NCBI GenBank assembly: GCA_002240395.1
Contig: CP016836.1
Location: forward strand, 434,001 to 498,000
DNA length: 64,000 nt
Reading direction: 5' to 3'
Origin: Xanthomonas citri pv. mangiferaeindicae
GTDB taxonomy: Bacteria > Pseudomonadota > Gammaproteobacteria > Xanthomonadales > Xanthomonadaceae
The position numbers were made by a program, and so were the translations under genes. The notes beneath the pieces are model-generated. The model worked only from the letters and a program-made list of their open reading frames with translations, had not been told where the DNA came from and ran no database searches. Numbering within the stretch: position 1 is the first letter of the stretch; every line of letters starts with the position of its first letter. Shown here one piece after another: positions 54,852 through 63,741 of the stretch.

Positions 54852-55733
54852 ATGACTTCCCGACGTTTCGTCCAGGTGGACGTGTTTGCCGACCGGCCCG
54901 GTGCCGGCAATCCGCTGGCGGTGGTGCTCGATGCCGACGGGCTGAGCGACGAGACGATGCAGGCCATTGCCCGCTGGACCCGGCTGCCCGAGACCACGTT
55001 CGTCTTCCCACCCTCTAGCGAGGCGGCCAGTTACCGCATCCGCATGTTCTCGCCCCGCCGCGAAGTGCCGTTCGCCGGACACCCGAGTGTCGGCACCGCG
55101 CACGTCGTGCTCGACGCCGGCCTGGCGCATCCGCGCGACGGCGTGCTGGTGCAGGAGGGCATCGCCGGATGCCTGCCGCTGGCGGTGGTCGGCGAGGGCG
55201 CGGCCCGGACAATCTCCGTGCGCACGCCGCGCGCACGGGTCGTTGAAGTCGCGAGCAGCGAGGACCCGCGGCTGCGTACCGCCTTGGCGTCGCTGCCGCC
55301 GGGCGCGCTACCTCCGGCGCTGATGGACGGCGGGCGACGCTGGTGGCTGGCCGAGGTTGCCGACGAAGCGGCGCTGCGCGCCGCGACCCCGCAGTGGGAT
55401 GCGATCGCCGCCTTGGCCGAGGCCACCGGCAGCATGGGTGTGTGCGCCTTCGCGCGCAGCGCAGGCGACAGCGATTACGACCTGGCGGTGCGCGCGTTCG
55501 TCGGCGCCACCGCGTGCTTCGAGGACGCCGCCTCAGGCGCGGCCAACGCGACCCTGGCCGCCTGGCTCGCAGCGCGCGACGCACTGCCAGGGCCAGGCCG
55601 TCGCTACCGGGTCAGTCAGGGCCGCGAGGTCGGTCACGATGCGATGCTCGAGCTGTGTGTGGACGCCGATGGCGAGGTCTGGTCGGGCGGCCGGGTCCAG
55701 AGCGTGGTCCACGGCATGATCGACTGGCGCTGA
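54852..55733 (+). CDS. PhzF-family isomerase/epimerase-like protein
   Basis: A 293-residue protein with two similar halves as in the diaminopimelate-epimerase fold. N-terminal VQVDVFADRPGAGNPLAVVLDADGLSDE includes GNPLAVV; ETTFVFPP (catalytic Glu region), FSPRREVPFAGHPSVGTAHVL-type sequence, and FEDAASGAANATLAAWL follow. The usual EDPVTGSA is EDAASGAA here, a modest change. No phenazine genes are nearby, so it is one of the many PhzF relatives without assigned substrate. Divergent from lysAC. Confidence 0.88.
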   Translation: MTSRRFVQVDVFADRPGAGNPLAVVLDADGLSDETMQAIARWTRLPETTFVFPPSSEAASYRIRMFSPRREVPFAGHPSVGTAHVVLDAGLAHPRDGVLVQEGIAGCLPLAVVGEGAARTISVRTPRARVVEVASSEDPRLRTALASLPPGALPPALMDGGRRWWLAEVADEAALRAATPQWDAIAALAEATGSMGVCAFARSAGDSDYDLAVRAFVGATACFEDAASGAANATLAAWLAARDALPGPGRRYRVSQGREVGHDAMLELCVDADGEVWSGGRVQSVVHGMIDWR

Positions 55734-55743
55734 GCCAAGCATC

Positions 55744-55801
55744 GGCCTGCCGGCATCCACGCCGACAGGCCCCTGCCGCACCGCCGCGGCGGCACGGCAG
55801 G
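55744..55801. terminator. Two tandem hairpins between convergent genes
   Basis: GGCCTGCCGGC / GCCGACAGGCC (one mismatch, 55744-55771) and CCTGCCG-CA-CCGCCG with its near-complement (55772-55801). They fill the gap between the phzF-like stop and the osmC stop and probably act as bidirectional terminators without T-tracts. Confidence 0.45.
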
Positions 55802-55812
55802 AGTCAGGCGCA

Positions 55813-56247
55813 TCAGCCCTCGAGTTCGGCCTCCAGCGACAGCGGCACCGCCGACAGCGCCTTGGAGACCGGGCAGTTCTGCTTGGCGTCGTCGGCGATC
55901 TCGCGGAACTGCGCCGCGTCGATGCCCGGCACCTTGGCGCGCGTCTTCAAGCGGATCGCGCTCAGCTGCGGGCCGCCATCCATCGACAAGTCGACATCGG
56001 CGCGGGTGTCGATCGACTCGGGCGCGAACCCGGCTTCGGTGAGCTTGGCCGACAGCGCCATCGTGAAGCAGCCGGCGTGCGCGGCGGCGATGAGCTCTTC
56101 GGGATTGGTGCCCTTTTCCTCGCCAAATCGGCTGTTGAACCCGTAGCGCACGGCGTCCAACAGGCCGCTTTGCGGCGTCGACAAAGCGCCCTTGCCAGAC
56201 TTCAGATCGCCGCTCCAGCGGGCGGTGGCGTGGCGGGAAATACCCAT
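55813..56247 (-). CDS. osmC: OsmC-family peroxiredoxin
   Basis: A 144-residue thiol peroxidase. The two redox cysteines are in AAHAGCFTMALS (~residue 60) and QNCPVSKALS (~125). TNPEELIAAAHAGCF is typical of the family. It reduces organic hydroperoxides and is usually induced by osmotic or oxidative stress. MGISRHATARWSGDLKSGKG marks the start. Convergent with the phzF-like gene. The 298-base gap upstream (56248-56545) holds no convincing frame, only promoter-like sequence for the next gene. Confidence 0.93.
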   Translation of the reverse strand: MGISRHATARWSGDLKSGKGALSTPQSGLLDAVRYGFNSRFGEEKGTNPEELIAAAHAGCFTMALSAKLTEAGFAPESIDTRADVDLSMDGGPQLSAIRLKTRAKVPGIDAAQFREIADDAKQNCPVSKALSAVPLSLEAELEG

Positions 56248-56452
56248 GACGCGTTCTCCATCGGGACAGGAGCCGGCGAGCGTATCGGCGCAGACGTGAC
56301 GCGGGCGTTCTTAGGGCGACACGCTGCCGTCCAGGTGGCCATGGGTGCGCCAACGGGTCGCGATTGCGCACGCGGACAGCCGCCAGACAGGCGCAACCGC
56401 GATCGGCGGCGCCGCGGGCCGCCTAAAACCGCTGTTTTTTTGCGCTTTCCTA

Positions 56453-56481
56453 TTGGCGGGTGCGCAGGGATGACCTACATT
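56453..56481 (+). promoter_or_regulatory. Putative sigma-70 promoter for the HU-like gene
   Basis: TTGGCG (56453-56458), 17-base spacer, TACATT (56476-56481). The predicted start is about 57 bases upstream of the ATG. An AT-rich run of T residues lies just upstream of the -35 box, which could act as an UP-like element. Confidence 0.55.
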
Positions 56482-56545
56482 TCGCTTGCCGGCTCGCTCG
56501 GCCAGGAATCATCCAATCCATATTTGACGAGGGAACCACAGACCC

Positions 56546-56947
56546 ATGGCAACGAAGAAGGCCACCACCAAGAAAGTGCCGGCCAAGAAGGCGGCTGCGC
56601 CGAAGAAGACCGCCACCAAGTCCGCAGCACCCAAGCCGATCAAGGAAGCGCTGAGCAAGTCGGGTCTGGTCGCGCACATCGCCGACGCCACCGGCCTGGC
56701 CGCGAAGGAAGTCCGCGCAGTGTTCTCCGCGCTCGAAGGCGCCGTGCACGGCTCGATCAGCAAGAAGGGCGCCGGCTCGTTCACCCTGCCGGGCCTGCTG
56801 AAGATCACCTCGGTCAGCGTGCCGGCCAAGCCCAAGCGCAAGGGCATCAACCCCTTCACCAAGGAAGAGCAGTGGTTCGCCGCCAAGCCCGCCTCGGTCA
56901 AGGTCAAGGTGCGCCCGCTCAAGAAGCTCAAGGACGCCGCTGCCTGA
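56546..56947 (+). CDS. HU-like DNA-binding protein with histone H1-like Lys/Ala-rich tail
   Basis: A 133-residue nucleoid protein. Residues 1-32 are a Lys/Ala/Pro-rich tail (MATKKATTKKVPAKKAAAPK...), followed by an HU/IHF fold: IKEALSKSGLVAHIADATGL, VFSALEGAVHGSISKKGAGSFTLPGL and a beta-arm ending AKPKRKGINPFTKEEQW, where canonical HU has the RNPxTG DNA-intercalating loop. The tail resembles eukaryotic H1 and bacterial Hc1/AlgP-type tails and gives several exposed lysines. It has its own promoter and a strong terminator, as for an abundant protein. A SET methyltransferase is encoded 3.3 kb downstream. Confidence 0.88.
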   Translation: MATKKATTKKVPAKKAAAPKKTATKSAAPKPIKEALSKSGLVAHIADATGLAAKEVRAVFSALEGAVHGSISKKGAGSFTLPGLLKITSVSVPAKPKRKGINPFTKEEQWFAAKPASVKVKVRPLKKLKDAAA

Positions 56948-56971
56948 TCCCAGGCAGATGATGCGTTGCCC

Positions 56972-57007
56972 CGATCGGGACGGCCTTGGCCGTCCCGATC
57001 GCGTTTT
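56972..57007 (+). terminator. Rho-independent terminator of the HU-like gene
   Basis: Perfect 14-bp stem CGATCGGGACGGCC / GGCCGTCCCGATCG with a TT tip, followed by CGTTTT, 24 bases after the stop codon. Confidence 0.8.
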
Positions 57008-57143
57008 CCGGACCGCGCGATCCCCTTGCCGCGCAACCGGCACCGCACATGCGCCCTGTCGCGCAACGTGCACACGATGCGAACGGTCGGCATCGCAAGC
57101 TCGCCGGCCCGCGCCTGTGCGCCCATCACGTCGGATCGCCGCC

Positions 57144-57782
57144 ATGAGTTTCCAGGGGTTCCTCAACCATCTCCTCACCTCCCAGAGCGGCGGCAAGCCG
57201 GGCAGCAGCCTGCTCAATGCGGACTTCGGCAAGGGTGCAGTCGCCGGCGGCGCGCTGGGCCTGTTGCTGGGCAAACACCGCAAGACCCGCAAGCTCGCCA
57301 GCTACGGCGGCCTGGCCGCGATCGGCATGATGGCCTACCGCGCCTATGGCGATTACCAGAAGCAGCAGGCGGACGCGGCCGTACCGGCGCCACAGACCGT
57401 CGACCGGTTGCCCGCGCCGCAGGCCGATCTGCACAGCCAGGCGATCCTCAAGGCCCTGGTCGGCGCCGCCAAGGCGGACGGCCATCTCGACGCACGCGAG
57501 CGCGAGGTGATCGAGGCCGAGTTCCGGCGCATCGACACCGCTGCCGACATCCAGCCCTGGCTGCACGCCGAACTTGAGAAGCCGCTGGATCCGGCCGAGA
57601 TCGCACGCGCCGCGACCTCGCCGGAGATCGCCTCGGAGATGTACCTGGCCAGCGTGCTGGTGGCCGACGAGACGAGCTTCATGGAACGCAGCTATCTCGA
57701 TGAGCTTGCGCGTCAGTTGGGCATCGCGCCCGAGCTCAAGGCGAACCTCGAACAGGAAGTCCGCGCTGCCGCCGGACGTTGA
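57144..57782 (+). CDS. DUF533 (YebE-like) membrane-associated protein
   Basis: A 212-residue protein. Residues 1-75 contain a Gly-rich hydrophobic stretch (GAVAGGALGLLLG, LASYGGLAAIGMMAYRAYGDYQ); residues ~95-210 form a TerB-like helical domain (AILKALVGAAKADGHLDARE...EVIEAEFRRID). YebE is a member of the CpxR regulon in E. coli; function is unknown. ATG 57144 begins the family sequence MSFQGFLNHLL; upstream in-frame codons overlap the terminator of the previous gene. Confidence 0.82.
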   Translation: MSFQGFLNHLLTSQSGGKPGSSLLNADFGKGAVAGGALGLLLGKHRKTRKLASYGGLAAIGMMAYRAYGDYQKQQADAAVPAPQTVDRLPAPQADLHSQAILKALVGAAKADGHLDAREREVIEAEFRRIDTAADIQPWLHAELEKPLDPAEIARAATSPEIASEMYLASVLVADETSFMERSYLDELARQLGIAPELKANLEQEVRAAAGR

Positions 57783-57833
57783 CGCACAGCGCGCCGACCC
57801 CACCTTCGCAGCGACGCGGTTACCGTCGCTGCA

Positions 57834-58436
57834 ATGACGCCGCCTTCCTCCGCCCGCCCCCGCGACTACACGCCGCAATTGCGCCGCACCTTGCGTGCGG
57901 TACTGCTGCTGGCGGTACTGGCCGCCGCCGGCCACTGGGCCTGGCATCAACCCTTCATGGCGCAGCCGCGTGCCGTCGCCCGGATCGCCGCCGCGCCGGC
58001 GCCCGAAGCCCTGCCGATGCCGGTCGACGGCGTCACCGCCGGCCGCGTTGCCGACACCTTCGGTGCCCCGCGCGGGCGCGATCGGCAGCACGAGGGCGTG
58101 GACATCTTCGCGCCGCGCGGCACGCCGGTGCGCAGCACCACCGAAGGCCTGGTCGTGGGCATCCGCGACGCTGGCCTCGGGGGTCGCCAGGTCTGGGTGG
58201 TCGGCCCGGGACGTCAGCGGCACTACTACGCGCACCTGGACGATTTCGCCGAGCTGCTGTCGGTCGGCGACGTGGTGCGTCCTGGCGACATGCTGGGCAC
58301 AGTCGGCGACACCGGCAATGCGCGCGGCACGCCGCCGCACCTGCACTACGGCATCTACGCGGCCGACGGCGCGTTCGACCCGCTGCCGCTGCTGCGCGCG
58401 GCCCCGGCCGCGGACGACGCGTCCGGGACGCGTTGA
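57834..58436 (+). CDS. M23-family (LytM) metallopeptidase, membrane-anchored
   Basis: A 200-residue protein with one N-terminal hydrophobic anchor (AVLLLAVLAAAGHWAW). The LytM domain contains HEGVDIFAPRGTPVRSTTEG with the first zinc His/Asp, WVVGPGRQRHYYAHLDDF, GDVVRPGDMLGTVGDTGNA and HLHYG, so all metal and catalytic His are present. It should cleave peptidoglycan cross-links or, as for some family members, regulate amidases. Its ATG lies 51 bases after the DUF533 stop. Confidence 0.9.
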   Translation: MTPPSSARPRDYTPQLRRTLRAVLLLAVLAAAGHWAWHQPFMAQPRAVARIAAAPAPEALPMPVDGVTAGRVADTFGAPRGRDRQHEGVDIFAPRGTPVRSTTEGLVVGIRDAGLGGRQVWVVGPGRQRHYYAHLDDFAELLSVGDVVRPGDMLGTVGDTGNARGTPPHLHYGIYAADGAFDPLPLLRAAPAADDASGTR

Positions 58437-58516
58437 CGCACCGGCGCGCCCGGCACCGCGCCGCACTTCCGGGTTACCCTGCGCGCGGCGCCTGATATGC
58501 AGCATCGGAGTTGGAG

Positions 58517-58966
58517 ATGGACAAGCGTTTCTGGATCTGCGGGTTGACGCTCTCGGCCAGCGCGCTGCTGTTGGGCTTTCTGGTCCATGGCGTGCTGCTG
58601 CGCGCCGACTATCTGGCGCTCGCCCATCTGTTCCGCCCGCGCGAGGATGCCAATGCCAATGTCGGCTGGATCCTGCTGGCGTATCTGTCGCTCGGCCTGG
58701 CGATGACCTGGCTCTACCGCTGGCTGCCGCCGCCGGTGCGCAGCAAGCGCTGGCATGGCGCCCGGTTCGGGCTGGCGCTGGCAATGGTGTCGTTCGTGCC
58801 CTGGCATCTGCTCGCCCATGCCGGCCAGCCGTTCCCGCTGAGTCTGACGCTGCGCCAGGTCGTGCTCGATGTGATCGCGATGCAGTTGCTCGGCCTGCTG
58901 CTGGCGTGGCTGCAACCGCATCGCCGCGTGCTCGCGCCCGCACCCGACGAGCGCGGTCACCGCTAA
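58517..58966 (+). CDS. Unknown four-helix membrane protein
   Basis: A 149-residue protein with hydrophobic segments near residues 8-28, 48-66, 84-105 and 113-135 and a basic, Pro-rich tail. A TTG at 58511 would add two residues; ATG 58517 is preferred, with GGAG nearby. No family assigned; small polytopic proteins of this type are common in the group. Confidence 0.55.
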   Translation: MDKRFWICGLTLSASALLLGFLVHGVLLRADYLALAHLFRPREDANANVGWILLAYLSLGLAMTWLYRWLPPPVRSKRWHGARFGLALAMVSFVPWHLLAHAGQPFPLSLTLRQVVLDVIAMQLLGLLLAWLQPHRRVLAPAPDERGHR

Positions 58967-59022
58967 CCCGGCATTCACCCCCGACACGTAGGGTGCGCAG
59001 GACTGCACCAGGAGACCGTCGC

Positions 59023-59580
59023 ATGCGCGCCCTCGCCCGTCCCGTTGTCTTGTCGCTGCTGCTCGTGCTGACCGCCTGCACCTCGCTGGGGGTGGTCCAG
59101 GCCTGGCTCGGCGACCAGGTCGCGTTCACCGCGCCGCAACTGCAGCGCCAGCTCGACACGCGCTTTCCCAGGACCTTCGAGCGCGTCGGTGGCCTGGTCT
59201 CGGTGACGCTGCAGAACCCGCGATTGACGATCCCGCAAGGCGAGCAGCGGCTGCGACTGGATTTCGATCTGGGCGTAGGCGGCGCCGTCGCCGACGACCG
59301 TCTGGGCCACCTGGCGCTGGTCAGTGGCCTGCGTTATGACGCCGCCACGCGCGGCCTGCATCTGGAGGATCCGCAATTGCTGCAATTCGATCTGCCGGGC
59401 ACCCATGCGCTGCTCAAGGGCGGCGCGCAGGGCATCGTCAACGGCCTGCTGGCCGAGTATGCGCGCAGCGAGCCGATCTACCGGCTCGACGACGACCTGC
59501 TGTCGAAGCTGCCGGCCGGCAAGCGCATCGGCGAGGTCGCGGTCGGCGACGGCCGCGTGGTGGTGCACCTTGCGCGCTGA
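59023..59580 (+). CDS. DUF1439 (YceB-like) lipoprotein
   Basis: A 185-residue lipoprotein: signal ARPVVLSLLLVLTAC (lipobox LTAC) and a GGAG site 8 bases before ATG 59023. The mature part (FTAPQLQRQLDTRFPRTF, VTLQNPRLTIPQGEQRLRLDFDL) matches the DUF1439 pattern of E. coli YceB, a lipid-binding-like beta fold of unknown role. The last residues overlap the TTG start of the following lipoprotein. Confidence 0.78.
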   Translation: MRALARPVVLSLLLVLTACTSLGVVQAWLGDQVAFTAPQLQRQLDTRFPRTFERVGGLVSVTLQNPRLTIPQGEQRLRLDFDLGVGGAVADDRLGHLALVSGLRYDAATRGLHLEDPQLLQFDLPGTHALLKGGAQGIVNGLLAEYARSEPIYRLDDDLLSKLPAGKRIGEVAVGDGRVVVHLAR

Positions 59581-60247
59581 CCGCGCCGCGCTGGCGCTGT
59601 GCGCCGCGCTGATGCTGGCGGCCTGTGGCGACCGCGACACCCAGCGCGGCAAGGCCGCGGACGGCAGTGCGGACACCACCGGCCTGCCGCAACCCGTTGC
59701 GACCGGCGATCCGGTGACCGGCATGCCGGGCGCGCCCGGCCCCGGCGATGTGCCACTGGGCGGCCGGGCCCCGGCGCCCGAGGTGCCCGATCTGGCCGCC
59801 GTTCCGCTCGAGGACAATCCCGAGACCGGCCTGTTGCCGGCAGCGACGGACGCCACCGCGGACATCGCGCCGCCGAGCCCGGAGGCGGCGGTGGCGGCGA
59901 TCCGCAGCTACTACACGGCGATCAACGCGCTCGACTACACCAGCGCCTATGCCCTGTGGTCGGATGGCGGGCGGGCGAGCGGGCAGACACCGGAGCAGTT
60001 CGCGGCCGGCTTCGCGCAGACGTCCACGGTCATGGTCGACATCGGCACGCCCGACCCCATCGAGGGCGCCGCCGGCTCGCGCTACATCGAAGTGCCGGTG
60101 TCGCTGCGCGCCCAGCAGGCGGACGGTTCGATCCGACGCTACGAGGGCCGCTACGTCCTGCGCGCTGCGGTGGTCGACGGGGCCAGCCAGACGCAGCGCG
60201 CCTGGCACATCGCATCTGCGGACCTGCGCGAGGTGGCCGCGCCCTGA
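59570..60247 (+). CDS. Unknown lipoprotein starting at TTG
   Basis: A 225-residue protein. No ATG gives a sensible start, but TTG 59570, overlapping the previous gene by 11 bases, yields a signal (DRAALALCAALMLAAC) with lipobox LAAC. Residues ~20-95 are Pro/Gly/Asp-rich and likely unstructured. The C-terminal domain (PEAAVAAIRSYYTAINALDYTSAYALWSDGG and IEVPVSLRAQQADGSIRRYEGRYVLR, in parts) resembles an NTF2-like (SnoaL) cone fold. Function unknown. Confidence 0.65.
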   Translation: MRADRAALALCAALMLAACGDRDTQRGKAADGSADTTGLPQPVATGDPVTGMPGAPGPGDVPLGGRAPAPEVPDLAAVPLEDNPETGLLPAATDATADIAPPSPEAAVAAIRSYYTAINALDYTSAYALWSDGGRASGQTPEQFAAGFAQTSTVMVDIGTPDPIEGAAGSRYIEVPVSLRAQQADGSIRRYEGRYVLRAAVVDGASQTQRAWHIASADLREVAAP

Positions 60248-60275
60248 CCGCGGGCGCGGATGCACATCTGCTGCG

Positions 60276-60755
60276 TCAGCGCTTGGGCTGGAGCATGGTG
60301 CCGGTGCAGTTGGCGGCCCCGCAGCGGCAGCCCCACAGCTTCTTGAGCGCGGGCGTGTGCCGTTCGGCCAGGGTGATGCCGTAGTTGTAGGTCAGTTCCT
60401 CGCCCTGGGCGATATCGCGCAGCGCCTCGATGAAGACCTTGTCCTTGTGCCGACGGTCCTTGGCGTCTTCCTCGACCACCGCCTCGCAGTTCGGATCGCA
60501 GGAGTGGTTGATCCAGCGCGCGACGTTGCCCTCGATGTTCGCGTCGATAACGTACTCGTCGTTGAGCGTGAACAGGAACGTGTGGCCGTCTTCCTCCTGG
60601 TCGCCGTATTCGGCATCGACGTCGGCGTGGCTGCGCAAAAACCCTTTGTAGCGGATGATGCGCTCGCCCTTGGCGATCGCTTCGGTGGCAAATACACCGT
60701 TGCCGTGGATCGCCGAGCGGCGGGCCTCGATCTTCCTGGTCTTCTTCTTGGGCAT
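60276..60755 (-). CDS. SET-domain lysine methyltransferase-like protein
   Basis: A 159-residue protein consisting almost only of a SET domain. N-terminal MPKKKTRKIEARRSAIHGNGVFATEAIAKGERI shows the SET-N GxGVFA start; the SAM/pseudoknot motifs are RWINHSCDPNCEAV and GEELTYNYG; a post-SET zinc knuckle CRCGAANCTGTM is near the C-terminus. All main catalytic motifs are intact. Protein lysine methylation is expected; the substrate is unknown, with the nearby Lys-rich HU-like protein a candidate. Starts at ATG 60755. Divergent from the suf operon. Confidence 0.9.
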   Translation of the reverse strand: MPKKKTRKIEARRSAIHGNGVFATEAIAKGERIIRYKGFLRSHADVDAEYGDQEEDGHTFLFTLNDEYVIDANIEGNVARWINHSCDPNCEAVVEEDAKDRRHKDKVFIEALRDIAQGEELTYNYGITLAERHTPALKKLWGCRCGAANCTGTMLQPKR

Positions 60756-60853
60756 CGTGCGCTCTGGGTCGATGAGGACAAGCGCCGCATTGTCGCGGAC
60801 CCGCCCGCCCACCGCCACTGGCACGTGGCACTGAACGCCGGCCTGCCCGGACG

Positions 60854-60887
60854 TTGTGATCGATCGGCCAAAAAAGTACAATTTTGG
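60854..60887 (+). promoter_or_regulatory. sufR-sufBCD promoter with operator-like palindrome
   Basis: TTGTGA (60854-60859), 17-base spacer and TACAAT (60877-60882) form a good sigma-70 promoter. CCAAAA (60868-60873) and TTTTGG (60882-60887) separated by 8 bases make an inverted repeat that encloses the -10 box, a natural place for repression by the first gene product. Confidence 0.7.
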
Positions 60888-60916
60888 TCCGCATTCCGCA
60901 GTCAGCTTTTTTCACC

Positions 60917-61387
60917 ATGCTCCGGGTCACCAAGCTCACCGATTACGCCACCGTTGTCCTGACCGTGCTCGCCGCCCGGCCGGACACGGTGATGAGCGCG
61001 ACCGAGCTCGCCGAGCGCGCAGGCCTGGAGACGCCGACGGTCAGCAAACTGCTCAAACCGCTGGCCCAGGCCGGGCTGGTCGAGGGTTTCCGCGGCGCCA
61101 ATGGCGGCTACCGCCTGGCACGCGCCCCGTCGGCGATCAACCTGGTGCAGATCGTCGAGGCAATGGAGGGCCCGCTGGCGATGACCGAGTGCAGTCTGCA
61201 CGACAGTCAATGCGGGATTTCCGACCAGTGCGGCGTGCAGGGCAACTGGCGCCGCATCAACGAGGTCGTCGCCGAGGCCCTGCGCGGCGTGACGCTGGCG
61301 CAGATGCTCGACGACGCCCCGCGCGCCCCTTCCTTTCCCACCCCTGCCGGGGCGAAGCGCATCGACGCCCGCCTCGCGCAGCCATAG
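60917..61387 (+). CDS. sufR: Rrf2-family SUF operon regulator (SufR/IscR-like)
   Basis: A 156-residue regulator starting MLRVTKLTDYATVVL at ATG 60917; a TTG upstream lies within the operator and is rejected. The winged helix includes LAERAGLETPTVSKLLKPLAQAGLVEG (in parts) and GANGGYRLAR. Three cysteines in ECSLHDSQCGISDQC should ligate an Fe-S cluster, so it probably senses cluster status and controls the following suf genes and itself through the palindrome at the promoter. Confidence 0.92.
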   Translation: MLRVTKLTDYATVVLTVLAARPDTVMSATELAERAGLETPTVSKLLKPLAQAGLVEGFRGANGGYRLARAPSAINLVQIVEAMEGPLAMTECSLHDSQCGISDQCGVQGNWRRINEVVAEALRGVTLAQMLDDAPRAPSFPTPAGAKRIDARLAQP

Positions 61388-61406
61388 ACAGTAGGCAGCC
61401 GCCCCC

Positions 61407-62870
61407 ATGGCCACCGACATCATCGAAGTCCCCGAGACCAACCGGGAGATCCACGCGCAGCTCGGCCGTCGCTACGACGCCGGCTTCGTCACCGATATCG
61501 AATCCGACAGCTTCCCGCCCGGGCTGGACGAGGACGTCGTGCGCGCGCTGTCGCGCAAGAAAGGCGAGCCTGCGTGGATGACCGACTGGCGCGTCGCCGC
61601 CTATCGCCACTGGCTGACCATGCCGGTGCCGCACTGGGCCAAGCTGCAGATCGCCCCGATCGACCTGCAGGCGGTCAGCTACTACTCCGCGCCCAAGGGG
61701 CCGAAGTACAAGTCGCTCGACGAGGTGCCCAAGGAACTGATCGATACCTACGACAAGCTCGGCGTGCCGTTGCACGAGCGCGCCAAGCTGGCCGGCGTCG
61801 CGGTCGACGCGGTGTTCGACTCGGTTTCGGTCGGCACCACGTTCCGCAAGGAGCTGGCCGAGAAGGGCGTGATCTTCTGCTCGATGTCCGAAGCCATCCA
61901 GGAACACCCCGATCTGGTACGCCAGTACCTGGGCTCCGTGGTGCCGGTCGGCGACAACTACTTCGCCGCGCTCAACTCGGCGGTGTTCTCCGACGGCAGC
62001 TTCGTGTTCATCCCCAAGGGCGTGCGCTGCCCGATGGAGCTGAGCACCTATTTCCGCATCAACGCCGGCCACACCGGCCAGTTCGAGCGCACGCTGATCG
62101 TCTGCGAGGACAAGGCCTACGTTTCGTACCTGGAAGGCTGCACCGCGCCGATGCGCGACGAGAACCAGCTGCACGCCGCGGTGGTGGAGCTGGTCGCGCT
62201 CGAGGATGCGGAGATCAAGTATTCGACGGTGCAGAACTGGTACCCCGGCGACGAGAACGGCGTGGGTGGCATCTACAACTTCGTGACCAAGCGCGCCGAG
62301 TGCCGCGGCGCCCGCAGCAAGGTGACCTGGACCCAGGTCGAGACCGGTTCGGCGATCACCTGGAAGTACCCCTCCTGCGTGCTGCTGGGCGACGACTCCT
62401 CGGGCGAGTTCCACTCCGTGGCGCTGACCCACCATCGTCAGCAGGCAGACACCGGCACCAAGATGATCCACGTCGGCAAGCGCACCAAGAGCAAGATCGT
62501 CAGCAAGGGCATCAGCGCCGGCCGCGGCCAGAACACCTACCGCGGTCTGGTCAAGGTCGGCAGTGGCGCGGAAGGCGCGCGCAACTACACCCAGTGCGAC
62601 TCGCTGCTGATCGGCAAGGACTGCGGCGCACACACCTTCCCGTACATCGAGGTCCGCCACCCCGGCGCGACCGTCGAGCACGAGGCGACGACCTCCAAGA
62701 TCAGCGACGACCAGTTGTTCTACTGCCGCGCGCGCGGCATCTCCGAGGAAGACGCGGTCAGCCTGATCGTCGACGGCTTCTGCAAGCAGGTTTTCCGCGA
62801 GCTGCCGATGGAGTTCGCGGTCGAGGCCAAGAAGCTGCTGGAAGTCTCGCTGGAAGGCTCGGTCGGCTGA
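61407..62870 (+). CDS. sufB: Fe-S cluster assembly scaffold SufB
   Basis: A 487-residue protein with the right-handed beta-helix core of SufB. Conserved regions include YYSAPKGPKYKSLDEVP, FIPKGVRCPMELSTYFRIN, YLEGCTAPMRDENQLHAAVVELVA (in parts), CDSLLIGKDCGAHTFPYIEV with the cluster Cys, and EHEATTSKISDDQLFYCRARG. It forms the SufBC2D complex that assembles Fe-S clusters. Starts 19 bases after the sufR stop. Confidence 0.97.
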   Translation: MATDIIEVPETNREIHAQLGRRYDAGFVTDIESDSFPPGLDEDVVRALSRKKGEPAWMTDWRVAAYRHWLTMPVPHWAKLQIAPIDLQAVSYYSAPKGPKYKSLDEVPKELIDTYDKLGVPLHERAKLAGVAVDAVFDSVSVGTTFRKELAEKGVIFCSMSEAIQEHPDLVRQYLGSVVPVGDNYFAALNSAVFSDGSFVFIPKGVRCPMELSTYFRINAGHTGQFERTLIVCEDKAYVSYLEGCTAPMRDENQLHAAVVELVALEDAEIKYSTVQNWYPGDENGVGGIYNFVTKRAECRGARSKVTWTQVETGSAITWKYPSCVLLGDDSSGEFHSVALTHHRQQADTGTKMIHVGKRTKSKIVSKGISAGRGQNTYRGLVKVGSGAEGARNYTQCDSLLIGKDCGAHTFPYIEVRHPGATVEHEATTSKISDDQLFYCRARGISEEDAVSLIVDGFCKQVFRELPMEFAVEAKKLLEVSLEGSVG

Positions 62871-62964
62871 CACCAAGCGACCCTTCCCGGGCGACGGACC
62901 GGGGGATTCGGGCCTCGAGCCCGCCCCAGCCTTTCGACCCGCTTTTTCCGTACCCCCATCCCCA

Positions 62965-63740
<776 letters not shown>

Positions 63741-63741
<1 letters not shown>

